DNA of 64,000 nucleotides from Avena insularis (GCA_023614405.1 CM042687.1:68802992-68866991); one strand, 5' to 3'; counted from the stretch's first letter, positions 1 through 12,329 are shown. Notes: generated by a model not told the origin, from the sequence alone. Program-made: numbers and translations.

Positions 1-1045
1 TTGCACACCCTGTTCTACAGGTTCACAAGAGATGCCATCATTTCCTTATCTGGTGCTAGTCAGTCCTAACCAAAGACATAAATACCCTCTATCGTATATA
101 TAGTTCATTTGTGGTTTGACTTCCTACTCTACAAGTTCTCGTATGATTCTGTTATAATTTATGTTTGGTTCATTCTTAGCTACGACAGTAACAGCATGCC
201 ATTGTATAGCTCACCGCAAATTCCGAGTCACCTAACGTCTCTTGCATTCTAGGGTACAGAACTGCTTCCATATATATTTTTTGAACTGACCTGGCTAGTT
301 TATATTTGGTGGAATTCTAAGAAACATTGTTTGATTGCTCAACTCATTTGTTGGCACACTTCTGTAATGCCTGCTTGTCCTGATCAATAGGTTCACAATT
401 GATGCCATTATATTCCAATGGTTCGTCATAAGCAATGACATAACTATCCTCTACTATATATATAGTTCATTCGTGGTTTCCAATCCTGCTCTACAAGTTC
501 TCGTGTGATGTTGTTATAATTTCTACCAAGTTACGCAACATCTCTTGCATTTCAGGATAAAGAATTGCTTCCATATATATTTGTTGAAATGACCTGGCTA
601 CTTTATATTTGCTGAAATTCTAAGAAACACTTTGATTGATTGCTCATTTCATTATAGGCACACTTGTCTAATGTTTGCTTGTCCTGTTCTACAGGTTCAC
701 AAGCGACACCATTATATTTCCTATCTTATTCTGGTTTGTCCTAAGCAACGACGTAACTATCCTCTACTATATAGTTCATTTGTGGTTTGCATTCCCGCTC
801 TACAAGTTCTCACATGATGCTATTATAATTTATGTCTGGTTCATTATTAGCTACGATAGTAACTGCATTCCATCGTGTAGCTCATCGTAAATTCCAAGTA
901 CCCAAACGTCTCTTGCATTCCATGATATACAAATGCTTCTATATATATTTGTTGACCTAGCTAGTTTATATTTGCTAAAATTCTAAGCCACACACATTGT
1001 AAAATTTCACGTTTCACGGTAGGTGCACTTGTTTAATGCTTGCTT
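1..1045 (+). repeat. three tandem units of about 305-370 bp
   Basis: The phrase AGGTTCACAA..GATGCCAT recurs at 19, 389 and 693, and each time is followed by the same order of blocks (TATATAGTTCATT, CTACAAGTTCTC, GTTATAATTT, CGTCTCTTGCATTC or a variant, CTAAGAAACA). The middle unit lacks about 65 bp between GTTATAATTT and the CGTCTCTTGC block. A fourth unit starts near 1037 (GCTTGCTTGTCCT) and then diverges. There is no coding capacity. It is probably internal repeat DNA of the CACTA element. Confidence 0.8.
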
Positions 1046-1624
1046 GTCCTATTTGTTTGACATGATGGTCAATATATTTGAACCATTGACCAGTAGTAAA
1101 CTCCAGTTCATAGCTCTTGTCGTATCAGTTAAATGAGTAGTTTTCCTTGTTTTATGTATTAGCTTGTTATTCCTTAGTTTCAGACTGCAATTATTGTTGT
1201 CGCCACCAAAGAGGGGGATGCAATATCATGTCTCAAGTTTGTTTTCAAATGTAGATGTCACACTCAAAAGGGAGATGCATGTGATAGATAGAGAAAGAAA
1301 ATCGAGGACTCGTATTAACTCGATTGTCAACTGAAATGTCGGTTCTTTCTCTTGAGTTGATAATATGTAATAATTTTAAGTAGTTTGCATTTTATGTAAT
1401 ATCTATATTAATCGCATAGGTCATGTAGGCATTTAGTTGACGCCGTCCACACATAGCGGTAGGCGGTACCATACCTGCGCTAGCCAGGTCGATTAGGGTA
1501 CAGTATCGTGTTTTGCATTTGCCCGTCTTGTATTAGGCCGATGATGAAAAGTAAAAACCTCTCACAAGTTGTACACCTTTTGTGATATAGGAATGGGCTC
1601 CATAAATGCAAAAATTGTAAAATA
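1046..1624. other. non-coding CACTA internal sequence
   Basis: AT-rich sequence without a recognisable ORF, lying between the 360-bp tandem units and the AGTAAC/GGGCC array. Nothing else is visible. Confidence 0.5.
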
Positions 1625-2305
1625 CCGTAAAAGTAACTCACCCGAACCATAGGCATGCTAAGTAACAGTAGAAGGCCATAACAGTGACAGGCCAAAATAG
1701 TAACCCACCAAAACAGTAACATGCTGAAACAGTAATCAACTAAAATAGTAACAGGTCGAAGCAGTAATAGTCCGAGAACAGTAACTTAACAGAACAGTAA
1801 AAGGGCCAGAACCTTAAATGTTCAAAACAGCAACGGGCCAGAACAGTAGCAGGCCAGGCCAGAAAAAGGCCAGGATCGTAGTAGGCCAGAACAGTAACAT
1901 GCCGAATTGCACCAGGAGCAGAATAGTAACATGATGAGAAACCTACTAGGACAAAACAATAATAGGCCAGAATATGCGCGCGACATTTATGGGCCTGAAT
2001 AGTAATGGGCCCAAATGTGTATGGGCCGCAACGGCTTACATAAATGGGCTTGTTTCAAACTGGGCAGAACTATACAGTAACGGGCCAGAAAGATTACATG
2101 CCAAAGAGGGTTGGCCAAACTAGCCCATTTCAAATAGTATAGGACGGAACAGTAACGGGCCTGATAGTTTACTGGCCTTACAGATGGGCCAATTTCAAAT
2201 AGTGCAGGACGAATAGTAACGGGCCCCAAAGTTTATGGGCCTCCATGGGCAGCACTAGTGCGCCCATTTGTAACAGTGCAGGATGAAATAGTAACGGGGC
2301 ATGAT
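1625..2305 (+). repeat. degenerate short-motif array (about 18-22 bp period)
   Basis: More than twenty diverged copies of a motif close to GGGCCAGAACAGTAAC follow each other, with spacing mostly 17-24 bp. The GGGCC and AGTAAC halves are the best conserved parts. Arrays of short motifs close to a terminus are typical of CACTA subterminal regions, where they bind the accessory transposase protein. That role is inferred. Confidence 0.7.
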
Positions 2306-2643
2306 ACTATTAGGCTCTCTTAATGGTCCAGCCCACTTAATAATTATCAGGCCTTGGCTGGGCCTGGCTTCTACCACGGTTTCATTGATAGTTAACGGTG
2401 CTAACTGGCCGTTAACGGTGTTCGCCACATGGCAGTTTGCATGACATCAGCAGTCAACGGAGCTGGCGAATAGATCTATGACAGAACGACTTTTCATGGC
2501 TAAAGGGTGTGATCCGCCATGGTCTAAAAAACCGTAGTAGATTTATTTGTGATGGGGCTTCTACCATGAAGGGCATCCGTCGTAGAAGGCTTTTCAACCA
2601 TGAAAAATGAACCTTCAACCATGAAAATCGTCCGTTATAAAAG

Positions 2644-2661
2644 CACATTTTTCTTGTAGTG
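2644..2661 (-). repeat. CACTA terminal inverted repeat (right end)
   Basis: Reads CACTACAAGAAAAATGTG on the minus strand. The first 12 bases are identical to the left terminus of the second CACTA element at 14319. Confidence 0.85.
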
Positions 2662-3388
2662 GATTCTCCATCATTTCGAACCTAAAACATTATGTGTTAT
2701 GTTGCTTTTATCGCTGTGATACTTACATTGTATGAGATTTGGTCATCGACATCTCCAGGCCAGGTTTGATCTCATTACCAACAATGCTACTTTAAACTTG
2801 TACTAATAAGTGATATCTTGTGACCTAGTCACATGTTGCGCAACTTATTTTATATAACTTATCAGAGTGGGCCCAGAGTATCTTCCATCACACGGATGTA
2901 CAAATCCTGCTCTTGATCCATATGCCTCAACATGTTCCTCCGGATACCCAACGACACCATTATGATCACCTTTTCACAAAGTAATGTTAAGTGCCATCAA
3001 AATATCCTCGGGTGATAGTGATTAAATATGGTCTCATGGTCTGAGTAACAAATCACTATGTTTCTGACAATTGCAACTGTAAACTTTGTGATATGATCGT
3101 GTTGCAACAATCATCTGCGAAACGGTGTCTACTATATCATTCTCCAATAATATAGCTCCATTGTCAATTAGGTCACTAAGAACCTTCGTGGTTAGGAAAA
3201 CTTTGACCATCCGTTGACCAATGAACTAGTTGAATAGAGGCTACTAGGAACTTGGGTTTATTTATATATCACACCTATATCAATGTTTCCTTATTGATAT
3301 AGTTATAGCAGGATATAAAAATATTATGAACTAATGGAATGTGTATAAAAAACTCCTTTATTATTTGCCTCTAAGGCACATTTCCTCT
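2662..3388 (-). repeat. Copia 3' LTR, partial
   Basis: Colinear with 9045-9773 at roughly 90% identity by eye, e.g. the shared GTGGGCCCAGAGTATCTTCC. It is cut on the left by CACTA 1. Its terminal dinucleotide has changed from TG to TA relative to the 5' LTR. Confidence 0.85.
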
Positions 3389-3402
3389 AGTCTCCCACTT
3401 GC
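3389..3402 (-). promoter_or_regulatory. polypurine tract of the Copia element
   Basis: The minus strand reads GTGCAAGTGGGAGA directly upstream of the 3' LTR. This is the plus-strand primer position for reverse transcription. Confidence 0.7.
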
Positions 3403-5755
3403 ACTAGAGTCCAAATAATCTAGTTGCATTACTTCTAATCATAAACCATATCTCATATGCATTTATTGATCAATCTACTCATGGTGGACTTACTTGTCCT
3501 AAATCTATTTTACCAGATTCATAAGGTCCTATTTTAAAAATCATTAATGTCATGTATTTGACATTAACCCTTGTTATCACATAATGTACCATTAGCAATT
3601 TTGGTGATAAAGTGAGACTTTAGTTTTCTAGTATATACAATGACAATTTGTCAATCAACTGGATTTTTCAAGATGTCATGTATAACTATAAACACACTTA
3701 GTCAAAAGTCGAACTTTCTCCAGACCAAAATTATACTTGCTAATATCGAAGTATCCTTATACTTCTAAATATTTATACTTTTCATCAAAGTGCAACTCTT
3801 GCCTCTTTGATTCTGACAATGCTTCCTTTGTACTAAACTTAACTCTAATTCAGTGGTTAGATCAGGAATCTTTCTAGAATCTTTGTTCTTCGCAACTAAG
3901 AACATGGGTCATGTTATGTCCAATTTCACCTAAATGATCCAATCATTTCCAGTACCCAGCACATTGTTCACTAATATTTCAACGACATATTCAAGAATGT
4001 TGTTTTGCTCTCACTTAAATATATCATCAATTTTTGACATTTCAGGATGTCACTCATCTCCCACTTAAATATTTCAAACACATATTCTATAGGGAAAACT
4101 CCTTAGCTCCCACTCAATTTAGAACCCCTCTCGACAATCTTGGCAAATACAAAATTCTTTGATCTAACATCAAATCAAGAATTTCTATTACAAGATTTCA
4201 GCAATTCCTGATTGATCAAAACCTGCTTGTTGTACTAGTTACAACATTTTTCTTCATACTCTTGAAGACTTTGCAGTTTTGAATAGTCCTTAGACAATTT
4301 CCAATTTGGACTTATCTGTTGATTCAATCCAACAGACATTAAGCATTTATCATAACAAGTTTATGACAAAGCAACCCTTTATTTCTTCCTTCTAAGTTTC
4401 ATTTCTATCCTTTCAACCTTTGCAGTTTACTAGGAAGGATTAAGTAATCCCCATTAATTAATGAGATCAAGTAATTATTTACTTCATAATCTCAAATGTT
4501 ACTTAATTTGGGATATTCATGACTCATGGTCATTTCTTGTTCTTAGGTCCATCATGCTTTCTTTGTAGTTCAGATGTATGTCTTATTCCAATAATAAGTC
4601 AAGTGAATCAAGAATGTAATTTTGCAAGGGACAAAATAAAATATTGAATCCTAATTTTATAAAGTATTAGCTAAAACATTTATGATCACAGTATTAGCAG
4701 AAACTCTATTTGTAAATTTTGTCCCCAAAACATATTCTGTTTCACATTCTTAACAATTCAGAGGTAAGGTTAAAACCTTTGCTTACACTTATGCCCTTCC
4801 ACTAACACTTCTATGAGAAAACACTTTCTCAAATAAGTACCCCACTAAGACAATACAAACTTTGTCTTCTTTGGATATTAGTTTGGAATTCATGTTCATA
4901 GTCTTACTAAGAACATCCTACAAATACTTACTATTTGCAACAATCTGGACCTTTTGAAATATCTAGAAACTCGAGCTTGGCATATCCCATATGTTGTTGT
5001 TTCCGTGAATCTTTAGATGTTACTTATGTTTCATTGAGTGTTTAGTATTTAAATATATAACTCTAATATCTAACGTTAATCCTAGTGGAATTTATTTCAG
5101 ACCATATGTATCTTATACATCATGATTATGTTGATTTAGACATATCAAAACTATTTAATTAGTCCAATTACCATAATTTGTGAAACTGTTTTTCACAAGT
5201 CCTTATATGATATATTTCCATTAACTTGAATTCGAAATCACTTGGATCAAATCACTAAGAGTTTGACATTCTTGTTAATTCTATATCTAGTTTGATTCTG
5301 AGAACTTTGAACGATTCAAACCGTTTCAGATTCACACTTGGATATATCTTGGCAATTTCTCATACTTTATAAATTCTTTATTATCACATAGATTAATAAC
5401 TAGAATAACTTATTTGTAACTTCATTATGAATCATGAAAGAAATCATTCATAGAAAATGGAACAAATGATTGTTTCTCATTAATGTGAATAACCGTCTCG
5501 CAATAAGCAAGACACACTTGCACGGTTCAAAAACTCAATTACAAAGCTTTTACTCAAATCTTCTAATCCTAATGATAAACTTTGAGGGCGGGAGTGCTTT
5601 CGGCCTTCAACCAGATTGGTTGTTGTCATCACGCCATTAGGTCCTCGTTCCATCCATAACTCACACAGAGGGTCCTAATTTCAAATGAACCAGGGGTAAG
5701 TATCCAATACTTGAAACTGCATAATTGTTTCATGGAAACATTTATAACTTGTATA
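3403..5755. other. 2.35 kb AT-rich non-coding Copia internal region
   Basis: No ORF over 60 codons and no recognisable integrase, RT or RNase H remnants in any frame that I could read. The region occupies the place of pol between gag and the polypurine tract. It looks like long-standing non-coding filler of a non-autonomous family rather than a freshly decayed pol. Confidence 0.6.
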
Positions 5756-6400
5756 TCAACACATACCTTCTCCGTTGACATCATTCCCAACTTTTGGTTT
5801 GACCTTGATAGTCCTTATCTTGGCTATGACCTCGCGAAAGGTATTCTGAATTCCAGACACGATTTGGTTTTTGACGATGTCCTTGTAACTGGGAGGGACC
5901 AAACGCACCACCCCATCTACTGCAAGGCTTTCAGTCAACATGTTACCTATAACATCCTTTAGACATTCATGGATCCTTTCCATGGTGTCCAGGTGGCTAG
6001 CCAAGCTAGAGTTTGCTTCCATATTTATGGAGACAAACTCCTGTACATACTCATACTTCATGCGCCTCTCTCCAGCTGGAAACATTTTCTTCAATCCATC
6101 GAGTATATCATATGTGTCGATTTCATGGAAGGGTATTATCAAGCCAGGTTCCATTGCATGGATAATGGTGTATTTACTATCATAAAGGTCTTTTGACGGT
6201 TGCAAAGAGTCGCATCTTCATTTCCGTTGGGAGTCATCGATGAAACCTTCCAGGAGTTCATGAAGGACATAGAGAAGATCGTTTTCTTTGAGGATCCTTC
6301 TGAGGCGTTGGTACCAGTCGGTGAAATTCGACCCATCTAGTTTAAGTTTCTCCCCGTCCATAAACAGACTAAAGGAGTTGCAAACTGAGGGGATGGCCAT
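5756..6400 (-). pseudogene. Copia gag (capsid) with one in-frame stop
   Basis: Translating the minus strand from ATG at 6400 gives one frame of about 214 residues broken only by a stop near 6218. The N-terminal part contains KLDGSNFTDWYQRLRRIL, the typical start of Copia Gag in grasses (UBN2/Retrotran_gag type, which forms the virus-like particle). The second half contains ERRMKYEYVQEFVSINM and continues with helical, charged sequence to NGEGMC. A zinc knuckle is missing, so the protein is short compared with normal Copia Gag-Pol. It is followed by 2.35 kb of non-coding DNA instead of pol. The family call is strong; present function is unlikely because of the stop. Confidence 0.8.
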
Positions 6401-7559
6401 TTTCTACAAGATATTTGCAAAACGACTTAGACTTAAACTCATAATTAAGGGGTCAAATTTGTAATCACATTAACAAATGGGCTCCCACTAAATTTTCATC
6501 CCTAACAACAATTTAAGTGATCACACGATCCCTTTACACCACATCATCCCTGATCATCATGGCCTTTGATGTGGCTACCAGGGTAGACATTCTCTAATGT
6601 CAATCACATTATCCATGTGACGCATGCTCGATCTTTCGATCTCTTGTGTTTGAGGCCATGTCTAGACATGCTAGACTCGCCAACTCTAACTAGTGTGTAT
6701 TGCAGTACAACCCTTGCACCCACTGTATGTCAATGTAGATATGTCTGACATCCAATCGTCAAGGCCTGCCTCATAATGAAGAACTCTCTTGGTGGTGCAC
6801 ACACTAGGGGAACACTATCGTTTGAATTGCTTTTAGGGATCATCCTATTTAGATGCTGCAGTTGTGTATCTAATACCAACACTCAAAACATGGTGCACAC
6901 AAAGATTAAATCATATATAATCAAAATGTGGCGTGACATGGTTGTTTTCTTGCTCCATTATCTCCATCAGGTGCTCTGGCATGATATCCATCAGGTGCTT
7001 CGGCATGATCTCCATCAGGCCACCAGCTTCATGCCCAGTCCACGACACCACAAGTCCACGACACCACGGGTCTTGTCGTTCATCATCATGATGACTATTA
7101 CTATATAACTTAGCAATATGAATAGTAAACTACCCTACCTCGTTCACGACTTTAACCATATCACATCACAAAGCCCTCCTTGCAACATAAAGTTATACAC
7201 CTCTATTTTATCTACTGCAGATTTTACGCGGTTGTTAAGGCTTTCGCATTATAACAATTCTACCTACGCACTTCCAACCATAACATGGATACAATAGTTG
7301 TTTATATTACACCCCTTTTGGGGCCTTCCTTTGTAGATTCTATATCAACTACTGTGAGAGAGACAGACACCAGCGAGCCACTTATACGGTACAAGCCATA
7401 TGTCAAGTGTGGAACCAGTCTCGCGTAAGGTCGGTCTGGGCCGCTTCATCTCATAGTACCATGATATAAACAAATACACGTGGGAAGGTAACAACTATAG
7501 TATCAATGCCCACACTTCTACATGTGTCTAATCCGTACTAGCACACTACGCATAGATCA
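6401..7559. other. Copia 5' untranslated leader
   Basis: Lies between the primer site and gag on the minus strand. No ORF of note. It would hold packaging signals in an active element; none can be named from sequence. Confidence 0.5.
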
Positions 7560-7572
7560 GGCTCTGATACCA
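7560..7572 (-). promoter_or_regulatory. primer-binding site, initiator Met-tRNA
   Basis: The minus strand reads TGGTATCAGAGCC, complementary to the 3' end of plant initiator Met-tRNA. It lies four bases from the LTR end (AACCCCA). Confidence 0.85.
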
Positions 7573-7576
7573 CTAT

Positions 7577-9773
7577 TGGGGTTCGGTGCAGAAAATCAAA
7601 AAAAATTACCACGCAAGAAACCCCGAATTCCCAAGATCTATCACTAGTAATGCAGTAACGAAGTAAGACAGCGGTAACATACCCTTGAAGACCGAGAGAG
7701 TGTTATGCTCATGCAGAAGTGTGGTTGATGTAGTCGTACCCGTCCAAACTCAAGGTTAGAGTGTTACGCTCATGTAGAAGTGTGGTTGATGTAGTCGTAT
7801 CCGTCCAACCTCAAGGTCATGAATCTCCTCGCAAGTCAACCCTTTTCATGGCCTCGCACGATGGCCCATAAGCTTCAATAGCCCCACTGAGTTTCCACTG
7901 GCATACGGTGCAAGACAACGACTCCTGGTCTTGGATCCCGCCAAGGTTGCGGAAGTAGACCTCCTGGCTAGAATTTTGGCAGCGCAACGGCATGCCATAG
8001 AAGAGAACACCTTGCCTACATAGTCCATACTTGGGGTCACACAATTACAAAGGCAACTAGAGAGAGACAGAGAGAGGGGATTATTCCAACCAAAGGGAAT
8101 ATCTCAATTTATTGTGTGTTTAATCCCACCCATATGCACCTCCTTATATAGGATAAGGGAGGGGTGCCCTCCCGCTTAGCTTCCCCATGTGGGACTAAAG
8201 GTAAAGAAAAAAACCCAGGAATTTTGTCCCATACGGATGGACCAAATTTCCAGCCCAATAGCCAAAACAGAAAAAAAGCAGCAGCAACACAACATTCCCG
8301 GGTGGGTCGAGGCACCACCCAGTGGCCTAGCGTGGACCAACCCGGCGCCCCAACACCCTTGACCGGTTGGGCTTTCCCGTGTGCATGGCCTGCCTAGCGG
8401 CGGCCAGCCGATGCGGGTCGGCGAGCGGCCCAAGCGCGCGCCTGGCATTGTCGGGGCGTGACAGCCCGGGTGGGCCGGCGGCCCAACCCCCCGATGCGCT
8501 GGCAATCGCCCATCCCGGGTGGCCTGCAGCACGGCATGCGTCTTGCTGGATACCTAGCTCTATCCATTAGCTCATGCCCTCATGCGGCATGGAGTAAACT
8601 CCGCCCACGTGCGGGTGGACTGTTCAAAACAGCCCAGATTCGCAGTTTTCTGTCTTTTTGTAGTATTTCTTTTTAGATCAATTCACGCCAGGGATTTGAC
8701 CTAATAAGAAAGTCACTTTTATAAATTTTAATTTTAATAGTATTTAGAATATTTTAATTTACAATTAATATATAATGAACATATATTTAAATTCCCATTT
8801 ATCTGAAACTCCTTTCAATCATTTTCCTTATTTCCTTCTCTCTTCGAACAACTTCGGATCTCCCCAGAACACTTCTGGTTTCTCTCTCTTTCTGTTTCTT
8901 TCAGGATTCACTCTTATAGGAAGATCTCAACACGTCGTAACGCCCTTAAGCGTGTGTCCCTACGGTTCGGGAATTTCATAGACATAATCTCCATTAATGA
9001 TCATATAGGTAACCGAGATGCACTTGTGACCCCTATGACACTCACGATTCTCCATCATTTCAAACCTGAAACATTATGTGTTATATTCCTTTTGTCTTTG
9101 TGATACTTACATTGTTCGAGATTTGATCATCAACATCTCCATGCCGGGTTCAATCTCATTACCGACAATGCTACTTTAAACTCGTACTGATAAGTGATAT
9201 CCTGTGACCTAGTCACATGTTGTGCAACATATTTGATAAAACTTATCTGAGTGGGCCCAGAGTATCTTCCATCACACGGACATACAAATCCTGCTCTTGA
9301 CACATACACCTCAACCTATTCCTCTGGATACCAAACAACACCCTTATGATCACCTTTTCATAGAGTTACATTAAGTGCAATCAAAGTATCCTTGGGTGAT
9401 AATGATTAAATATGGTCTCACGGTCTAAGGAACAAATCACTATGTTTCTGACAATTGCAACTGTGAACTTTGTGATATGATCGTGTTGTAAGAATCATCT
9501 GTGGAACGGTGTCCATGATCTTATTCTCCAATGAGATAGCTCCATTGTCAATTAGGTGCTGAAGAACCTTCATGGTCAGGAAAACTTTGACCATCTGTTT
9601 ACCAATGAACTAGTTGAATAGAGTCTACTAGGGACTTTGGTTTGTTTATATATCACACCTATATCAATGTTTCCTTATTGATATAGTTACAACACAATAT
9701 AAAACTATTATGAACTAATGGAATATGTATAATAAACTCCTTTATTATTTGCCTTTGGGGCACATTTCCTTCA
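7577..9773 (-). repeat. Copia 5' LTR, complete
   Basis: A 2197-bp LTR with TG...CA ends on the minus strand, bounded by the primer site at 7560-7572 and by the homology limit at 9773. Its right 730 bases match the partial 3' LTR. The GC-rich stretch at 8290-8620 gives long but meaningless ORFs in several frames. Confidence 0.8.
8142..8152 (-). promoter_or_regulatory. candidate TATA box in Copia LTR
   Basis: The minus strand reads CCTATATAAGG, a good plant TATA box, about 570 bases before the 3' end of the LTR. This is where the U3/R border is expected. Transcription would start near 8115 on the minus strand. Prediction only. Confidence 0.45.
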
Positions 9774-10269
9774 TGCAGTCCTCCCAACAACCCTGCAATA
9801 TTCACCAGCTTCAATATGTAAGCCAGAGAATCACTGAGTCTACCACCTTACTCTTCTCGTAGCCGAACAGTATTCGTCCATGTCAGACTCTTCAGATGGG
9901 ACTGTTTGTCTACTGTTGTCAGTGAGATGATGTAGGCTGCAACCTATATTACCTCGAAACTCACATACTGCAGTGGACATAATCATAGAGATTTTCCCAC
10001 GCGTGAAATCTGAAACGTCAAGCGGCAACGGGAGAAACATGGCGAAATCTTTGTGCACGTTTGCGCACACGTCGCCCACGCATCGATCATTGGATCATTC
10101 CGCCTGAATCCTTATGTTGGGGCTATATATTTTTCACTGCGTAGGTCATTTTATTTTACCCGCATTTGCTTCCCCGCATCGTCTTCTTCCTTTCACCAAG
10201 AACCTCCTTGAGCTCCTTGCAAGGGAAAACCCTAGACACCTCTTCCTCTTCCAGCTCCCTCCTCCACTA
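9774..10269 (+). promoter_or_regulatory. promoter and 5' UTR region of the antisense Tat ORF
   Basis: Contains a TATA box (CTATATAT at 10123-10130) about 145 bases before the ATG at 10270. The sequence between them, rich in CTTC/CCTC, resembles a plant 5' UTR. Upstream bases show no other feature. This suggests that the additional ORF has its own promoter, independent of the LTR. Confidence 0.5.
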
Positions 10270-12290
10270 ATGGCTAGCAGCAGTACTCCCACTCCTATGG
10301 CAGCGACCGACGAGGGTTCGGCGAAGCCATTGACCGTGGTGCAGATCCCCCCGGAGGGGGTAGTGGTGCCTATGTCCGCGGTGGTGGAAAACACCGGCGG
10401 TGACCATACTTCGGTGGCGTTCGAGCCGCTGGAAGAGGAAACAGACTCCCACAAGGGAGTTTGGAAGGACTCGGACATCTGTGCCCCGGACATCAAAGAG
10501 ATGGTCACTGAGGGGTACCTCCCGGCGATGAAGGATTTGGCCTGGCGGTCGGCGCCGGCCGGCAAGGTGATTCCTTCTCCCCAAGTCGGAGAGAAGGTAT
10601 ACCTCAAAGCTTAGATGGTGCACGACAGTGCCCTCCCAATCTCTGACTTTTGCCTCCAAGTTCTCCAGCACTTTCGGGTTCTTCCTCACAACCTCTCTCC
10701 CAATAGCATCTTAGCACATAGCAATTTTGTAGCTTTGTGCAAGGGATGCCTAGGGATTAGGCTTAGGTTAGATTTGTTTATCTATTTCTTTACCATCAAG
10801 AGGGAAGCCAGAGATAGCAAGGATGAGCTTAGGAACTGTGGAACGATTATTTTTAAGATCCGGCCTCGGTGGCGATTCCACTACATCGTGGGACACGCTG
10901 CAAGAACTGGCAACACAACTACTTCTATGGCCCAGATATCTCTCTAGCTGGCCGAGAAGGCTTGTACCCAGAATTCACCGATGGGGACGCTGCTGAAGCC
11001 AATACGTGGAGGTCCCGAGCCCTCCTGCCCTCCGACGACGAAGCCTCTCGCGTCGTAAGGCGGATAGAGTGGCTCATTGATACAGTGTTGACCATCTTGT
11101 ACCTAGCCATGTGCTAGTTCGTAAGGCGGATCTAGCCCCTAGAGCACCACAAGAAGTTGATGTGTTAGTACACGAAGGACAGGAAGGATACCCTCTAGAT
11201 TTCCGAGAATAACTTCTCTAGTGACTCCATCAAGCTCCGCCTCATGGACATCGTCAAGGTGAAGGACCGGAAGCGTGGCTTCACCATCACATATGACATG
11301 TTTGAGGAAGACAAGTGCCCAAAGGTAAGTTTTGATTCTTTCATTGGATGACATATACTCCAGTTATTCTGCCTTTAACACAGCAGTCCGTCTAACACAA
11401 AGATCACTTAACAGCTAGGGGACTTGGAGGAGACCTGCATGGCTCCCCAAGTTTATGACCCCAAGATGAAGGATGTCACTGTCGTGTCTGATGATGATGT
11501 CAGGGAAGCGGAAGAGCTCCACCTATGATGCTGCTTTCGGAGGCAAGAAGAATAATACAGAGAGTGGAGTCTCCAAGAAATCCACCGCCTCCTCGGAGGC
11601 GGAGAAAAGAAAGACGATTGCCATCCCTTTAACCAAGGATCCAACTATTGTGTAAGTCTCTTTTCCTCTGACTTTTCCATATGCATTGCTTGTTTCTGTA
11701 CTTATACTTTGTCATTTTGTATGTTTCAAGAAAAAGAATAACTTGAGTTTGAAGAAGACCTCCAAGACTGTTGGAGCTTCTAAGAATATCCGTGACATCC
11801 TGACCCAAGCTTCTCCCGCCATTGCTCCCCCTACTCCTGCTATCCAATCTTCTGTCGCCCTTGTCAGATCTCCGACTATGGCAACATCTGAACCCTTTGT
11901 CATGGAGGTGGACAATACTCCCACACAGGAGGTCCCAGATGTTTCCAAGATAGTCGTCATTCTCGGTGGCCAGGCGACGCAGGAGAGCACCTCCTCCCAA
12001 GTGGCTGAAGCTCTGGCTAAGGATGCCACCGAGAAAGGAAAGGAGCTAGTGGCGAGAAGCGGATCTGCGGCTACCTCTAGCTAGGCGGAGGCCTCCAAGC
12101 CTATAATCCAAACAATTGTTCCAAGGCCAACTGCCTCGGCTCCTTGGACTCCTGATGCGACACCGACTTCTCTGACATACGGTCTTGAGGAGCTGCTCAA
12201 GCAGGCAGAGATCCTCTGACTAAATACAGTTTCCTTTGGCGAATTGTACCCGGAGGCCGCCAATAACATCAAGATAATTAACTACGTAAG
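10270..12290 (+). pseudogene. additional antisense ORF of the Tat Gypsy (Transposase_28-like)
   Basis: Starts MASSSTPTPMAATDEG. The following segment (WKDSDICAPDIKEMVTEGYLP, then ISDFCLQVLQHFRVLPHNLSPN and FVALCKGCLGI) has the spacing of the plant 'putative gypsy type transposon' domain (Pfam Transposase_28). Known examples in Tat-lineage elements lie antisense between pol and the 3' LTR, as here. A stop at 10612 and a frameshift near 10900 break it. A GT donor at 11326 and an AG acceptor near 11414, plus a second intron near 11652-11727, suggest a spliced gene. The C-terminal part is low-complexity, rich in Ser, Thr, Pro and Ala, ending about 12290. Molecular function is unknown for the family. 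Confidence 0.7.
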
Positions 12291-12329
12291 TCTTTTATAC
12301 CTTTGCATTTCTCGTATAATATCCCTCTA

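Larger units (their letters stand above)
1..2661. mobile_element. CACTA transposon 1, right-hand part (left end outside window)
   Basis: The right terminus reads (minus strand) CACTACAAGAAAAATGTG, the usual terminal inverted repeat of grass CACTA (En/Spm) elements, ending at 2661. The last 250 bases hold short subterminal repeats built on CCATGAA/TTCATGG, as expected for binding sites of a TNPA-like protein. The element sits inside a Copia LTR: the sequence right of 2661 continues an LTR whose uninterrupted copy is seen at about 9041. The next three bases are GAT, the expected size of target duplication, but the left partner is not in the window. No transposase is visible in this part. That 1-2350 belongs to the same element is inferred. 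Confidence 0.75.
2662..9773 (-). mobile_element. non-autonomous gag-only Copia retrotransposon, minus strand
   Basis: Two matching LTR copies lie at 2662-3388 (3' LTR, 5' portion only) and 7577-9773 (5' LTR). Both end on the right in the complement of GGAAATGTGCC. A Met-tRNA primer site lies inside the 5' LTR at 7560-7572, and a polypurine tract (AAGTGGGAGA on the minus strand) abuts the 3' LTR at 3389. The only coding remnant is gag (5756-6400); no protease, integrase, RT or RNase H is present, so it must have been mobilised in trans. TGCAG follows at 9774 as a possible target duplication, but the partner lies outside the window beyond CACTA 1. Confidence 0.85.

Noticed and set aside
7560..7572. 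Possible tRNA-Met gene at TGGTATCAGAGC sites (also 49432)
   Set aside because: Only the 12-13 bases complementary to the tRNA 3' end are present, next to LTR ends: primer sites, not genes.
8164..8676. Overlapping ORFs of 67-118 codons on both strands
   Set aside because: They lie inside the GC-rich part of the Copia LTR, overlap in several frames, and have no domain-like sequence.
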